This document shows positions 1-6,666 of a stretch of DNA of 55,350 nucleotides, in pieces (the stretch's first letter is position 1; every line of letters begins with the position of its first letter). The DNA lies in assembly GCA_018267475.1 (NCBI GenBank), contig JAFDYI010000001.1, positions 1 to 55,350 of the forward strand. Direction: 5' to 3'. Made by a program: the position numbers and the translations under genes. The notes under the pieces were generated by a model. The model saw only the letters and a program-made list of their open reading frames with translations. It was not told where the DNA came from and did not search any database. This stretch comes from Bacteroidota bacterium (GTDB taxonomy: Bacteria > Bacteroidota > Bacteroidia > B-17B0 > Aurantibacillaceae).

Positions 1-9
1 ACACACTTT

Positions 10-98
10 ATGAAACACTGCCGACTTTTAAAAACCTTGTTATTTCTTAACTTATCAATAAGCTTCTTAACTTATCAATAAGCTTCTTTGTGTTTCAT
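10..98. repeat. Tandem 20-bp repeat flanked by inverted repeat
   Basis: Two identical 20-bp units lie head to tail at 44-63 and 64-83. Each contains the near-palindrome CTTATCAATAAG. They sit between a 9-bp inverted repeat, ATGAAACAC at 10-18 and GTGTTTCAT at 90-98. The structure lies just upstream of the first gene of the small-protein block. It could be a terminator-like hairpin for an upstream gene, or an operator or replication site. Function is unknown. Confidence 0.6.
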
Positions 99-116
99 GA
101 TTTTTTATAGCTGCCT

Positions 117-124
117 TAATTTTG
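117..124 (+). promoter_or_regulatory. Possible -7 element for the structural gene block
   Basis: TAATTTTG matches the Bacteroidota -7 consensus TAnnTTTG and ends 22 bases before the ATG at 147. No TTG lies at the usual 17-23 base spacing upstream (the nearest is 26 bases away), so this is a weak call. Confidence 0.35.
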
Positions 125-146
125 CCTAAAATTAAAAAATAAAAAC

Positions 147-893
147 ATGGCACTTTCAAAAAACCCTATTAGCGTTCAACCTGCTTTTGCACCAGTATCT
201 AGCTTTCCTAAGCCAATACCTTTGCCCGCAGGTATGAGTAACAATGCTATGCAAGGCATACAAGCTTTAGCTACAGCAATTGCAGCAGGCAACGCGCAAC
301 TCATCTCTGACCAAAACACAGCTATTGCTGATTATACCGCTTCTGTAAACGAAAGCAAGGCGATTTTTAAAATTCCACAACTTATAAAAGTTTCGTTGCA
401 CTCTACCCATTCGGCTAATGCCCAAGCAACAAATGTAACTTTCTTTAACGAAGATAGTTATACTCCTTGTCCTACTGATAACACAACTGGCAAAACCGCT
501 CCAGGTTCTTTGTCGTGTAACTATGGCGATGGTCGCTTCGGTAAATTTTACAACCAATTATTTCGATCGGTAAATGGCGGGCAAGGATTGCTTGTATATG
601 GTTTTAACGTGCAATGTAAAGACGGAAACGGAAACGATGACCCCGCACAGTTGTCGGCATTAAACATTACCATTAATGATGAAGACGGAAACGGTAACCA
701 AATTCCGACAATCATTGATTTGGCTGATGCGGCACGCAACAACCAATTTAAAAGCGGACTTTACACTGTAAAATCTCGCTTTTTCCTTACTTCGCTTAAC
801 CAAATTAAGCTTACCATGCTTGGTGACAACGTTGTGGATCATAACGTTATTTTAGCCTTCCGTACAACACCTTACGCCGAAGACGTAAAATAA
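147..893 (+). CDS. Candidate major capsid/structural protein of the provirus
   Basis: This 248-residue protein has no signal peptide and no transmembrane segment, and is the largest soluble product in a block of tiny membrane proteins. Residues about 30-70 are alanine-rich and probably helical. The rest alternates short polar and hydrophobic stretches, as in a beta-sandwich. A DGNGN motif occurs twice (about 159-163 and 180-184). Three cysteines are present (108, 124, 157). Its size is close to the single or small double jelly-roll capsid proteins of membrane-containing phages such as PM2 (general knowledge). The assignment rests on size, position and absence of membrane spans. I recognise no homologue by sequence. 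The ATG at 147 follows an A-rich leader. The next gene starts one base after the stop. Confidence 0.45.
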   Translation: MALSKNPISVQPAFAPVSSFPKPIPLPAGMSNNAMQGIQALATAIAAGNAQLISDQNTAIADYTASVNESKAIFKIPQLIKVSLHSTHSANAQATNVTFFNEDSYTPCPTDNTTGKTAPGSLSCNYGDGRFGKFYNQLFRSVNGGQGLLVYGFNVQCKDGNGNDDPAQLSALNITINDEDGNGNQIPTIIDLADAARNNQFKSGLYTVKSRFFLTSLNQIKLTMLGDNVVDHNVILAFRTTPYAEDVK

Positions 894-894
894 A

Positions 895-1089
895 ATGGGA
901 GAAATAGGAGGAATATTAACGGGCATTGGTAATATGTTAGGGCAGAACACCCAAACTACTACCACTGCCGCACCTTCCGCCGCCGCGCAAGCTTCGGTAA
1001 CAAAGGGAAGTAGCACTATAATAATAATAGTTGTTGTAGGCATTGTTATTCTTTCCATAGGAGCCTTTTTTTTACTAAGAAAAAAATAA
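895..1089 (+). CDS. Small single-span membrane protein
   Basis: This 64-residue protein has a glycine-rich start, a Thr/Ala-rich middle (about 20-35) and a C-terminal membrane span of Ile/Val/Gly (about 40-60) ending in RKK. That predicts an N-out, C-in single-span protein if positive-inside holds. It starts one base after the candidate capsid gene and six bases before the next gene, so it is translated as part of the same block. It probably is a minor virion membrane protein. No family recognised. Confidence 0.6.
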   Translation: MGEIGGILTGIGNMLGQNTQTTTTAAPSAAAQASVTKGSSTIIIIVVVGIVILSIGAFFLLRKK

Positions 1090-1095
1090 AAACAC

Positions 1096-1446
1096 ATGGA
1101 CTTAAAAGCAAAAATTATTCCAAAAATACCAATATGGGTATTATATATGCTAGCTATTGTAGTAGTAGGTATTATAGCGACACTTATTTACCGTAAATTT
1201 TTTATGGTAGATAAAAATATCTTAGCAAATGAAATAGGCAGTCGTGCCGCTTCTTCTACTGCCCAATCGGGCGCAGATACAGCCACCACTGTTAAAATAA
1301 TTAAAAACGAAGCCGACGAGATTACCAATAGTATAACGCAAACAATGCAACTTTTGGACTACGCCAAAGCTTCCGGTATGACAAAAGAGGCCGCATTAGC
1401 AGATACGGCTTACAATTCAGCTAAAGCTAAAGGTTATTTAATGTAG
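1096..1446 (+). CDS. Small membrane protein with N-terminal span and helical tail
   Basis: A 116-residue protein. A short basic N-terminus (DLKAKIIPK) precedes a membrane span at about 13-32. The rest is a hydrophilic Ala/Thr/Asn-rich domain, likely helical. The next small gene starts two bases after its stop. No known family recognised. The location suggests a virion membrane-associated protein or an assembly factor. Confidence 0.6.
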   Translation: MDLKAKIIPKIPIWVLYMLAIVVVGIIATLIYRKFFMVDKNILANEIGSRAASSTAQSGADTATTVKIIKNEADEITNSITQTMQLLDYAKASGMTKEAALADTAYNSAKAKGYLM

Positions 1447-1447
1447 T

Positions 1448-1627
1448 ATGAAAAAAGAAGTCGTAATAATACTTGCTGTAGTTGTAATAGCTCTTATAGT
1501 TGGTGCTTTTTGGGTGTATAATAATCAACAATCAAAATTAGCTGATTCAAAAAATGTTACTACTTCTACTACTTCGCAAAGTGGAATAGAAGGACTTTTA
1601 TCAGATTTTGGAGTACACCCTAAATAA
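1448..1627 (+). CDS. Very small single-span membrane protein (59 aa)
   Basis: This gene falls just below usual length cut-offs. The ATG at 1448 follows the previous TAG by one base and the frame runs to TAA at 1625-1627. The product begins MKKEVVIILAVVV and has one membrane span (about 5-24), then a Ser/Thr-rich tail. It has the same build as its neighbours at 895, 2096 and 2751: a basic start, a span rich in Ile and Val, and a polar low-complexity tail. The tight spacing and shared design are the evidence for a real gene. Function unknown. Confidence 0.6.
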   Translation: MKKEVVIILAVVVIALIVGAFWVYNNQQSKLADSKNVTTSTTSQSGIEGLLSDFGVHPK

Positions 1628-1633
1628 AAATGA

Positions 1634-2089
1634 ATGAAAGCTTTACAGTTTGGAAACATAAAAACAACATTGATAATTTCAGTAGTAGTTATATTGCTTC
1701 TAATAAGCATTTCTTGGTATTTTTACTATAAAGGTTCAAAAAAGACGGTTATTGCCCCTTTGGTGCAAGATAATCCTAGCAGCCAAAGCTCACAAAATAA
1801 CCCGGCAGGCATTTCTGATACCGATGTTAAACAAATTTCGTCCGATATTGAAAATGAAATACACGGATACCATGTTTTGGGGCACGACCCTACACCATAC
1901 CAAAGACTACTTTCGCTTAGCGATACCGATTTTGTAAGGGTTTATAACCAATGGAACACCGACTACCAACAATCAGAGGGGCAAACCCTTGCAAAAATGG
2001 TAGCAGGAGAGTGGGTGCTTTACGACCCAGCTTGGGATGCCTTGCAAACAAGCATGAATGAACGATTTTCTAAACTAAATTTAATATAA
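1634..2089 (+). CDS. Membrane-anchored protein of unknown function (151 aa)
   Basis: An N-terminal basic segment is followed by one span (about 10-29, rich in Val, Ile and Leu). Then come a Ser/Gln/Asn linker and a globular C-terminal part (about 60-151) containing HDPTPYQRLLSLSDTDFVRVY. The ATG at 1634 is used here; an overlapping ATG at 1630 is out of frame. The C-terminal domain looks soluble and well folded but is not a family I recognise. It may be a virion protein that faces the capsid or the host envelope. Confidence 0.6.
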   Translation: MKALQFGNIKTTLIISVVVILLLISISWYFYYKGSKKTVIAPLVQDNPSSQSSQNNPAGISDTDVKQISSDIENEIHGYHVLGHDPTPYQRLLSLSDTDFVRVYNQWNTDYQQSEGQTLAKMVAGEWVLYDPAWDALQTSMNERFSKLNLI

Positions 2090-2095
2090 AAAACC

Positions 2096-2284
2096 ATGAG
2101 CAAAAAAACAATAATAATTATAGCCGTTGTACTAATTGTATTAGGTGCAGCAGCTTACTACTATTGGGGAGTATATTTGCCAAAAAAGGCGAACGCGTCA
2201 ACGGACAAGACAACAGTGCCGGGGGGAACGGGACTGATGGCGGCGACGCAGGTTCCATCAATGGAAATAGCCCCAGCAGCATAA
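2096..2284 (+). CDS. Small single-span membrane protein, possible 0-frame product of a frameshift gene
   Basis: A 62-residue product: basic start (MSKK), one span at about 5-23, then LPKK and a short tail. The codons CCA AAA AAG at 2180-2188 form an in-frame A_AAA_AAG slippery heptamer. A -1 shift there would replace the last 31 residues by a Gly/Asn/Ser linker and the lysozyme-like domain encoded to 2739. Without the shift this is an ordinary small virion-type membrane protein like its neighbours. An A6 sequencing or mutational indel is an alternative explanation. Confidence 0.55.
   Translation: MSKKTIIIIAVVLIVLGAAAYYYWGVYLPKKANASTDKTTVPGGTGLMAATQVPSMEIAPAA
2182..2188 (+). promoter_or_regulatory. 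Candidate -1 ribosomal frameshift site A_AAA_AAG
   Basis: The heptamer is phased X_XXY_YYZ in the frame that starts at ATG 2096. The -1 frame is open from 2164 to the stop at 2737-2739 and carries the lysozyme-like domain. The predicted fusion has 31 residues from frame 0 and 183 from frame -1, 214 in all. A_AAA_AAG is the dnaX-type slippery sequence (established knowledge). I did not identify a convincing downstream pseudoknot; a G/C-rich stretch follows at 2188-2245. Confidence 0.5.
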
Positions 2285-2289
2285 ACAAT

Positions 2290-2739
2290 ATGAGTAGCAG
2301 CTTGCCATTAGGAAATAGTTTAAACAACCCGGGTAATATACGCACCAGCGGTATTGCTTATAAGGGAGAGGTGCAGCCAAGCGCTAACCCCTCTTTTAAA
2401 CAATTTCAAGATATGAGCTACGGCTTCCGAGCCATGGCAAGCCTTTTGTACAATTATATAAACTCAAAAGGGTTAAATACTATTCGTAAAATAATAAATA
2501 CCTATGCGCCTGCAGCCGATAACAACAACCCCGATAGCTACGCTAATTTTGTGGCTTCGCAAACAGGCATAGGCATAGACGATACGCTTAGTACAGCAGA
2601 TTTTACTTCGTTTCTATTCACCCCTAATATTTTAAAAATAATTCGTGCTATGGCAAGAATAGAGCAAGGGCAATCCGCTGATGATACTGCCAGCTCTACT
2701 GGTTATACTCTTTTTTTACAAGACCAAGGACTATCTTAA
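2290..2739 (+). CDS. Lysozyme-like / structural P5-type peptidoglycan-active protein
   Basis: From ATG 2290 the product is 149 residues. It contains LNNPGNIR near the N-terminus, then F-x-QF-x-DMSYGFRAMASLLYNY, then GLNTIRKIINTYAPAADNN and a NFVASQTGIG segment. This order is typical of phage virion-associated lysozyme-like or structural P5 proteins (recognised by pattern). The probable role is local peptidoglycan opening at entry or exit. The frame is open back to 2164, and residues before 2290 read as a Gly/Asn/Ser linker. The natural product may therefore be a frameshift fusion to the membrane anchor that begins at 2096. ATG 2290, five bases after the upstream stop, is the conservative start. 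Confidence 0.65.
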   Translation: MSSSLPLGNSLNNPGNIRTSGIAYKGEVQPSANPSFKQFQDMSYGFRAMASLLYNYINSKGLNTIRKIINTYAPAADNNNPDSYANFVASQTGIGIDDTLSTADFTSFLFTPNILKIIRAMARIEQGQSADDTASSTGYTLFLQDQGLS

Positions 2740-2750
2740 ATAAAAAACAA

Positions 2751-3026
2751 ATGAACAAAGGAATAATTATACTTGTTATTGTGCTTATAGTGATAGGCAT
2801 AGTTGCTTTTTTTTTAATCGACAAACAAAAGAAAGTAGCAGCACAGCAGGCAGCCCCAAACCCTACACCCCAAACCCAAAACCCGCTACAATCAATACTA
2901 GCCTTGTTTAGTGGGGTACAGCAAAATAATAATGCGCCGCTACCCAACGCATCTAGCTTGGTGGCAAACTCTATGTACGATGCGGCAACAGGCAATGTTC
3001 TTGGAGAAGCATTTGACGGAATTTAA
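2751..3026 (+). CDS. Small single-span membrane protein (91 aa)
   Basis: An MNKG start leads directly into a span rich in Ile and Val (about 4-23), followed by DKQKK, a Pro/Gln/Asn-rich linker (about 35-47) and a mostly polar C-terminal half. Same layout as the neighbouring small proteins, eleven bases after the lysozyme gene. No family recognised. A virion membrane role is inferred from context only. Confidence 0.6.
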   Translation: MNKGIIILVIVLIVIGIVAFFLIDKQKKVAAQQAAPNPTPQTQNPLQSILALFSGVQQNNNAPLPNASSLVANSMYDAATGNVLGEAFDGI

Positions 3027-3030
3027 AAAA

Positions 3031-3186
3031 ATGAACGACACAAACCAAAATAACGGACTACTTGGAGTTTTAAACGGAAACCCGGTAAATGTTTCTGTAA
3101 GTATGGATACTACTAGTATGCTAATGCTAGCCGGTGCCGTATTTATAGCCGTTGTTGCAGGTATTTTAATAACTAAATTTTTATAA
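3031..3186 (+). CDS. Very small C-tail-anchored membrane protein (51 aa)
   Basis: ATG 3031 follows the previous stop by four bases. A longer reading of the same frame from 2911 would overlap the preceding gene, so 3031 is the sensible start. Residues 1-28 are polar (Asn, Thr, Val); 29-48 form one span ending in TKFL. One base separates its stop from the next ATG. Probably a minor virion membrane component; nothing more specific can be said. Confidence 0.55.
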   Translation: MNDTNQNNGLLGVLNGNPVNVSVSMDTTSMLMLAGAVFIAVVAGILITKFL

Positions 3187-3187
3187 C

Positions 3188-4021
3188 ATGGCAGACAGCA
3201 GCACACAAACCGGAGCAAGCACTAGCGGGCAAATAAACGCACAAGGCGGCGTAACGCAAGTAAATACAGCTGATTTGATTGGCGATACCGGAAAAGATAG
3301 CCCACAAGAGTTGGCGCAAATTAAAACTTTGTCTGGAAATATAGATAATGCTTTAACTACCTATCAAGGAGCTATAGCTGATTACACTAAAGTAAAACAG
3401 ACCGATTTCCCCGCAGCTCAACAAAAGGCCGCGAACTTACATTCAAACTATGATTACGCTGTATCTTTTATTGCATATTTGAAAAAAAACGGAATTTATG
3501 GCGTTAAACCCAATGTTAAACATGCGCAATACTGGTCTGTAGTTCCACCATGGGGGCCCACTTACCAAAGTGATGCAGATTTTAATAAATACGACAAACT
3601 AAATAGTGAAGTAAATGACGGTAACGATATTTCCGTAGCTGATAATTTGGTAAGCTCATTAAGTCAAAAAATAAAAACGTATGAGGGCGACGAAAATACC
3701 ACCGGGTCTGTATTATTTTTTCAAAAACAATACAACGATGCTATAACCGCTTTAAAAAGTTATATACCAACTACAACGGCAGGTATGGCGCAGCATGCTG
3801 CTGATGTTAAAGCACAAACAGCTATTACATCTAGCACCGCTCAAATAGCAACTGCAAACTCTACTACCGCCACGCAAAATGCCGCCGTATCTAGCAACCA
3901 AGCAGACGCCGCTAAAGAAGTAGCTAAAACAAGCAGCAACACTACTTTATATATAGTGGGCGGAGTAGTATTAGTGGCTGTTATTATTGGTTTCTTTTTC
4001 TTTAAATCAAAAAATAAATAA
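3188..4021 (+). CDS. Tail-anchored structural-type protein (277 aa)
   Basis: A Ser/Thr/Gly/Gln-rich N-terminus (1-30) is followed by a long, probably helical soluble region (about 35-250) with QYWSVVPPWGPTY near 116-128. A single C-terminal span (about 253-272) ends in KSKNK. The low-complexity Ala/Thr/Ser/Gln stretch before the span could be a stalk. The next gene begins immediately at the stop. It is the largest membrane-anchored product of the block, so a bridge between capsid and internal membrane is one possibility. No homologue recognised. Confidence 0.6.
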   Translation: MADSSTQTGASTSGQINAQGGVTQVNTADLIGDTGKDSPQELAQIKTLSGNIDNALTTYQGAIADYTKVKQTDFPAAQQKAANLHSNYDYAVSFIAYLKKNGIYGVKPNVKHAQYWSVVPPWGPTYQSDADFNKYDKLNSEVNDGNDISVADNLVSSLSQKIKTYEGDENTTGSVLFFQKQYNDAITALKSYIPTTTAGMAQHAADVKAQTAITSSTAQIATANSTTATQNAAVSSNQADAAKEVAKTSSNTTLYIVGGVVLVAVIIGFFFFKSKNK

Positions 4022-4234
4022 ATGAAAGCGCTATTTTCATCGAAAGCCTTTTGGCTTAATTTTATAGCAGGCATTATTGCTATATTATTATTAGTTAACC
4101 CAGAGTTGCTTAATTCTTTTGGGCTAACCCCCACAAAACAGCAACCCATTTTAACGACTATTGGCTTTATAGTAGCTGTTTTAAACATCATTTTACATAT
4201 TTTATCAACCTCAAATAGCAATAAAAATGGATAA
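4022..4234 (+). CDS. Holin-like small membrane protein
   Basis: A 70-residue protein with two predicted spans (about 10-30 and 42-62) and a short polar tail, beginning MKALFSSKAFWLNFIAGIIA. The SKAFWxNxIAGI start followed by two hairpin helices resembles small phage holin-type proteins. The gene sits between structural genes and the spike-like gene, and overlaps the next gene by 8 bases. A lysis role is inferred from topology and context, not from a firm family match. Confidence 0.5.
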   Translation: MKALFSSKAFWLNFIAGIIAILLLVNPELLNSFGLTPTKQQPILTTIGFIVAVLNIILHILSTSNSNKNG

Positions 4235-4514
4235 AATAATTTCTATTATAGAAACATTACTGTTAAAAACGGTATTACCAGAACTTAGCCAAGAGGCTAT
4301 AGATGCTTTAAAACAAGAAGCTTTAACAAAGGCTAAAGAATGGCTACCCCATGCGCAAGCAAAAGCTGAATTTCTAAAAAATAAATACGAAAACGAGAAA
4401 GTTTTACACGGAAAAATAAGAGATGAAATTTTTTATTTAGCCGATGAAATTTGGGTTGATTTTTTAACCGATTGTATAAAAGAGTTAGAAAATGATACAC
4501 AAAGTAACGGATAG
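4227..4514 (+). CDS. Small helical protein of unknown function (95 aa)
   Basis: A Leu/Ile-rich amphipathic start (MDKIISIIETLLLKTVLPEL) is followed by highly charged helical sequence with many Lys, Glu and Ala. There is no clear membrane span. It overlaps the preceding holin-like gene by 8 bases and the following 52-residue gene by 23 bases. This indicates translational coupling. It could be a peripheral lysis-module or virion protein. Confidence 0.55.
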   Translation: MDKIISIIETLLLKTVLPELSQEAIDALKQEALTKAKEWLPHAQAKAEFLKNKYENEKVLHGKIRDEIFYLADEIWVDFLTDCIKELENDTQSNG

Positions 4515-4650
4515 CATTATGTATGTGATGATAGGCGGAGGAGGTATTGCAACTATGTTAAGCACCGCCGATCTATTGTTACGCGTAGGTATTGGTATTA
4601 CTACTTTCACAGTTTTAATTGTACGATTAAAAAAAGAAACAAAAAAATGA
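4492..4650 (+). CDS. Very small membrane protein (52 aa), possible second lysis component
   Basis: ATG 4492 lies inside the end of the previous gene. The frame ends at TGA 4648-4650, which overlaps the next ATG at 4647 (ATGA). The product has a GGGG turn at residues 15-18 and one or two short hydrophobic stretches (about 10-24 and 28-45), ending RLKKETKK. The nested starts and the ATGA overlap are strong signs of coupled translation. Function is unknown; a holin partner is a guess. Confidence 0.5.
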   Translation: MIHKVTDSIMYVMIGGGGIATMLSTADLLLRVGIGITTFTVLIVRLKKETKK

Positions 4651-5735
4651 AAAAAATTAGTTTGATAGCCCTATTTATGGGCTTTTATTTATTCGTTAAC
4701 GGGCAAGTACCGAGCCGATTTACCGGCAGCAGCAGCAGTGCCGGTATAGCAGATAGCTGCAGCATGGCTGTATGTTATGCCTTTAAAAACAGCGATTTAT
4801 ACCAAATCGCCTTGGAAATAAACGAAATTAATAAAATGGCGGGCGTGGTTAATGGCGCGGATAGTTGCAATTTACCAGTTTGCCAAGGATTTAACAATTT
4901 AGATTTATACCAAATATACATGAAGTTGTACCAGCTTAAAGCTAAAATAAGCGGCGGCATTGCGGCTACCGATACAAGTAAAGTACCTTTGGCAGGAACA
5001 GCAGCGGGGCACCCGCTTAGAGCTATGGTTGAAGTAGCTTTATCAGACTATAACTTAACCTCTTTAGCGACAAAAAACCAACACGGTATGAGCATCGGGT
5101 ACGGCGATATGGACATCAATAATTTATATAGCGGTACTAATAATAAGTACGCTGCCAGTACCTGGGTACTAAACCAAAACTATCATCAGTTTTATGATAA
5201 TACCACCATGCAAGGAGCCGAGCTAAATTTAACCAGTCAAGACGGAAGTGGCGGAAATGGTATTTACGCACAAATCGGCGCTTTAGACTTTAGCGCGTCC
5301 AACGGCGGGTGTAAGCTTAATTGGGTGCCCGATAGCGTTATCGCCCACGGTAATAATTCTAAAAATTTTAGAGGAATTGTTTACGATGCTGCGTATATTA
5401 TGGGGCCTAATAGTTTGATTTATAGAACTTATGCCGATAGCCGGTACCAGCGCATTACAAACCCTTACAAAGCCGTTAGTGGAAGTTATTCTATTGCAGC
5501 TTTAGATAATCAAATAGACTGCCAAAGTGGAACCTATACATTAACATTGCCTAGTGCCATACCTTTAACCGGTATAGAGTATGTAATAAGCGACAGCGGA
5601 ACGGGTACAATAACCATAGCAACCACAGGAAGCCAAACTATAAACGGAGTAAGCTCCTATACTCTTACTACACAATGGACAGGTGTAAGACTTAGAAGTA
5701 CTGGCGCTAACTGGGTTATTACGGGCAAATGGTAA
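4647..5735 (+). CDS. Secreted spike/fibre-like protein with duplicated N-terminal motif
   Basis: A 362-residue protein with a signal-peptide-like start (about 1-20, ending VNGQ). Residues 35-53 and 71-89 are an internal duplication of the pattern ADSC-x4-C-x2-F-x-N-x-DLYQI. The C-terminal 100 residues (IDCQSGTYTLTLPSA, then GTGTITIATTGSQTING, ending in W) resemble the tip domains of Bacteroidota phage fibres and surface proteins. A receptor-binding spike is the most likely role. A signal peptide on a virion protein is unusual and may mean it reaches the virion through the envelope. It overlaps the nuclease gene by 7 bases. Confidence 0.55.
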   Translation: MKKISLIALFMGFYLFVNGQVPSRFTGSSSSAGIADSCSMAVCYAFKNSDLYQIALEINEINKMAGVVNGADSCNLPVCQGFNNLDLYQIYMKLYQLKAKISGGIAATDTSKVPLAGTAAGHPLRAMVEVALSDYNLTSLATKNQHGMSIGYGDMDINNLYSGTNNKYAASTWVLNQNYHQFYDNTTMQGAELNLTSQDGSGGNGIYAQIGALDFSASNGGCKLNWVPDSVIAHGNNSKNFRGIVYDAAYIMGPNSLIYRTYADSRYQRITNPYKAVSGSYSIAALDNQIDCQSGTYTLTLPSAIPLTGIEYVISDSGTGTITIATTGSQTINGVSSYTLTTQWTGVRLRSTGANWVITGKW

Positions 5736-6157
5736 CTAAAATATATAAGCAGCGCCGGGTTATACCCTACCAAGCTAACGGCCGCCAAACGATACAAATA
5801 AATAAAGCAATCGGTGTATATGTTATTTATAAAAATGACACACCCGTTTATGTGGGTTATTCCGGTAGTGATGTAAAAAAAACCATGTACCGGCATTTTC
5901 AAGAGTGGAACGACCTAAGCCAGTATCGGGTTGTTTACAAAAATAAAAAAGATATTACGGTTCGTGTGGTTTTTTGTAAAGACAAAAAAACGGCGGCCAA
6001 TTTAGAGAAAGCCTTAATTTTAAAGTACAAGCCCCGCGACAACGATAAGAAGTATCGAGAGTATGCTCATCTAGCAGGTGTAAAAGAAGCCGTAAAAATG
6101 TACATGGACGTACAAACGGGTACGCTAATTGAAACGGACGGGGAATATCCGTTTTAG
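5729..6157 (+). CDS. GIY-YIG family endonuclease
   Basis: A 142-residue single-domain protein. The GIY motif is GVY (29-31), the YIG motif is YVG (41-43), the catalytic Arg is R55 in MYRHF, the metal-binding Glu is E93 in ANLEKALI, and Asn 105 follows in KPRDN. All key positions of the fold are present, so it should be an active nicking or cutting enzyme. There is no extra DNA-binding domain. Such stand-alone GIY-YIG proteins are common in Bacteroidota phages, as homing enzymes or for DNA processing. It starts 7 bases inside the spike gene and meets the lipoprotein gene tail to tail with a 4-base overlap. Confidence 0.8.
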   Translation: MVTKIYKQRRVIPYQANGRQTIQINKAIGVYVIYKNDTPVYVGYSGSDVKKTMYRHFQEWNDLSQYRVVYKNKKDITVRVVFCKDKKTAANLEKALILKYKPRDNDKKYREYAHLAGVKEAVKMYMDVQTGTLIETDGEYPF

Positions 6158-6633
6158 TATGATTTTAGCAAGTCGTCATAATTAGCCTCTTTCACTTTTC
6201 CGTTTCCGTCCTCTTTTATCAGGCATTTTTTATTGTCCTTTAATTCCGTTATAGTATAATCGGGTCCGTTTTTATGTAGTCGTACTTTATCTCCAACTTT
6301 ATAGCCTCTATATTGTTGGTTGGCAGAAATTCCCCACACATCTCCGGACACAGCGTAATATTTTCCGGCTACCAAATATATAACTACATTTTTTAAAAAC
6401 TCACCGCCAGGGGTTTGAGCAACGGTATTTTCTAAAGCCTCCTTTACATTAGCAGCTTTACTATTTTTTAACTCGTCCTTACTTCCGCCCATGTAGGAGC
6501 GTATTAAAGAGTAATTTTGATTAGTTTCTACGTTACGAGTGGCTGCCATAGATAGCGTACCTATTTCTTTATACTCTAAATGAGAGCAAGAGTATATACA
6601 TAAAGAAGATAAAAGAGTGATTATTTTTTTCAT
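6154..6633 (-). CDS. Small lipoprotein, candidate lysogenic conversion gene
   Basis: The start at 6633 gives MKKIITLLSSLCIYSC, a short signal with a relaxed Bacteroidota lipobox (Cys at 16). An upstream in-frame Met at 6654 would bury this signal. The mature part holds GTLSMAATRNVET, then GGSKDELKNSKAANVKEALEN, then PGGEFLKNVVIYLVAGKYYAVSGDVWG. This is a pattern I associate with small Bacteroidota lipoproteins of unknown function. The last 45 residues look like a small SH3-like beta domain. It is transcribed against the structural genes, next to the integrase, which is the usual position for a gene expressed from the lysogen. Superinfection exclusion is possible but unproven. Confidence 0.6.
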   Translation of the reverse strand: MKKIITLLSSLCIYSCSHLEYKEIGTLSMAATRNVETNQNYSLIRSYMGGSKDELKNSKAANVKEALENTVAQTPGGEFLKNVVIYLVAGKYYAVSGDVWGISANQQYRGYKVGDKVRLHKNGPDYTITELKDNKKCLIKEDGNGKVKEANYDDLLKSY

Positions 6634-6666
6634 AAAGTATTTTTTTACAAACATAGTATATTTTTT

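Noticed and set aside
2911-3186. A 91-codon frame starting at 2911
   Set aside because: It overlaps the preceding gene by 116 bases in another frame; the clean ATG at 3031 gives a membrane protein with normal spacing.
147-6157. Reading the element as a filamentous (inovirus-type) phage because of many small coat-like membrane proteins
   Set aside because: No Zot-like ATPase or minor adsorption protein is visible, and a lysozyme domain, a holin-like protein and a large soluble protein are not expected in an inovirus. It stays an alternative because the left end is missing.
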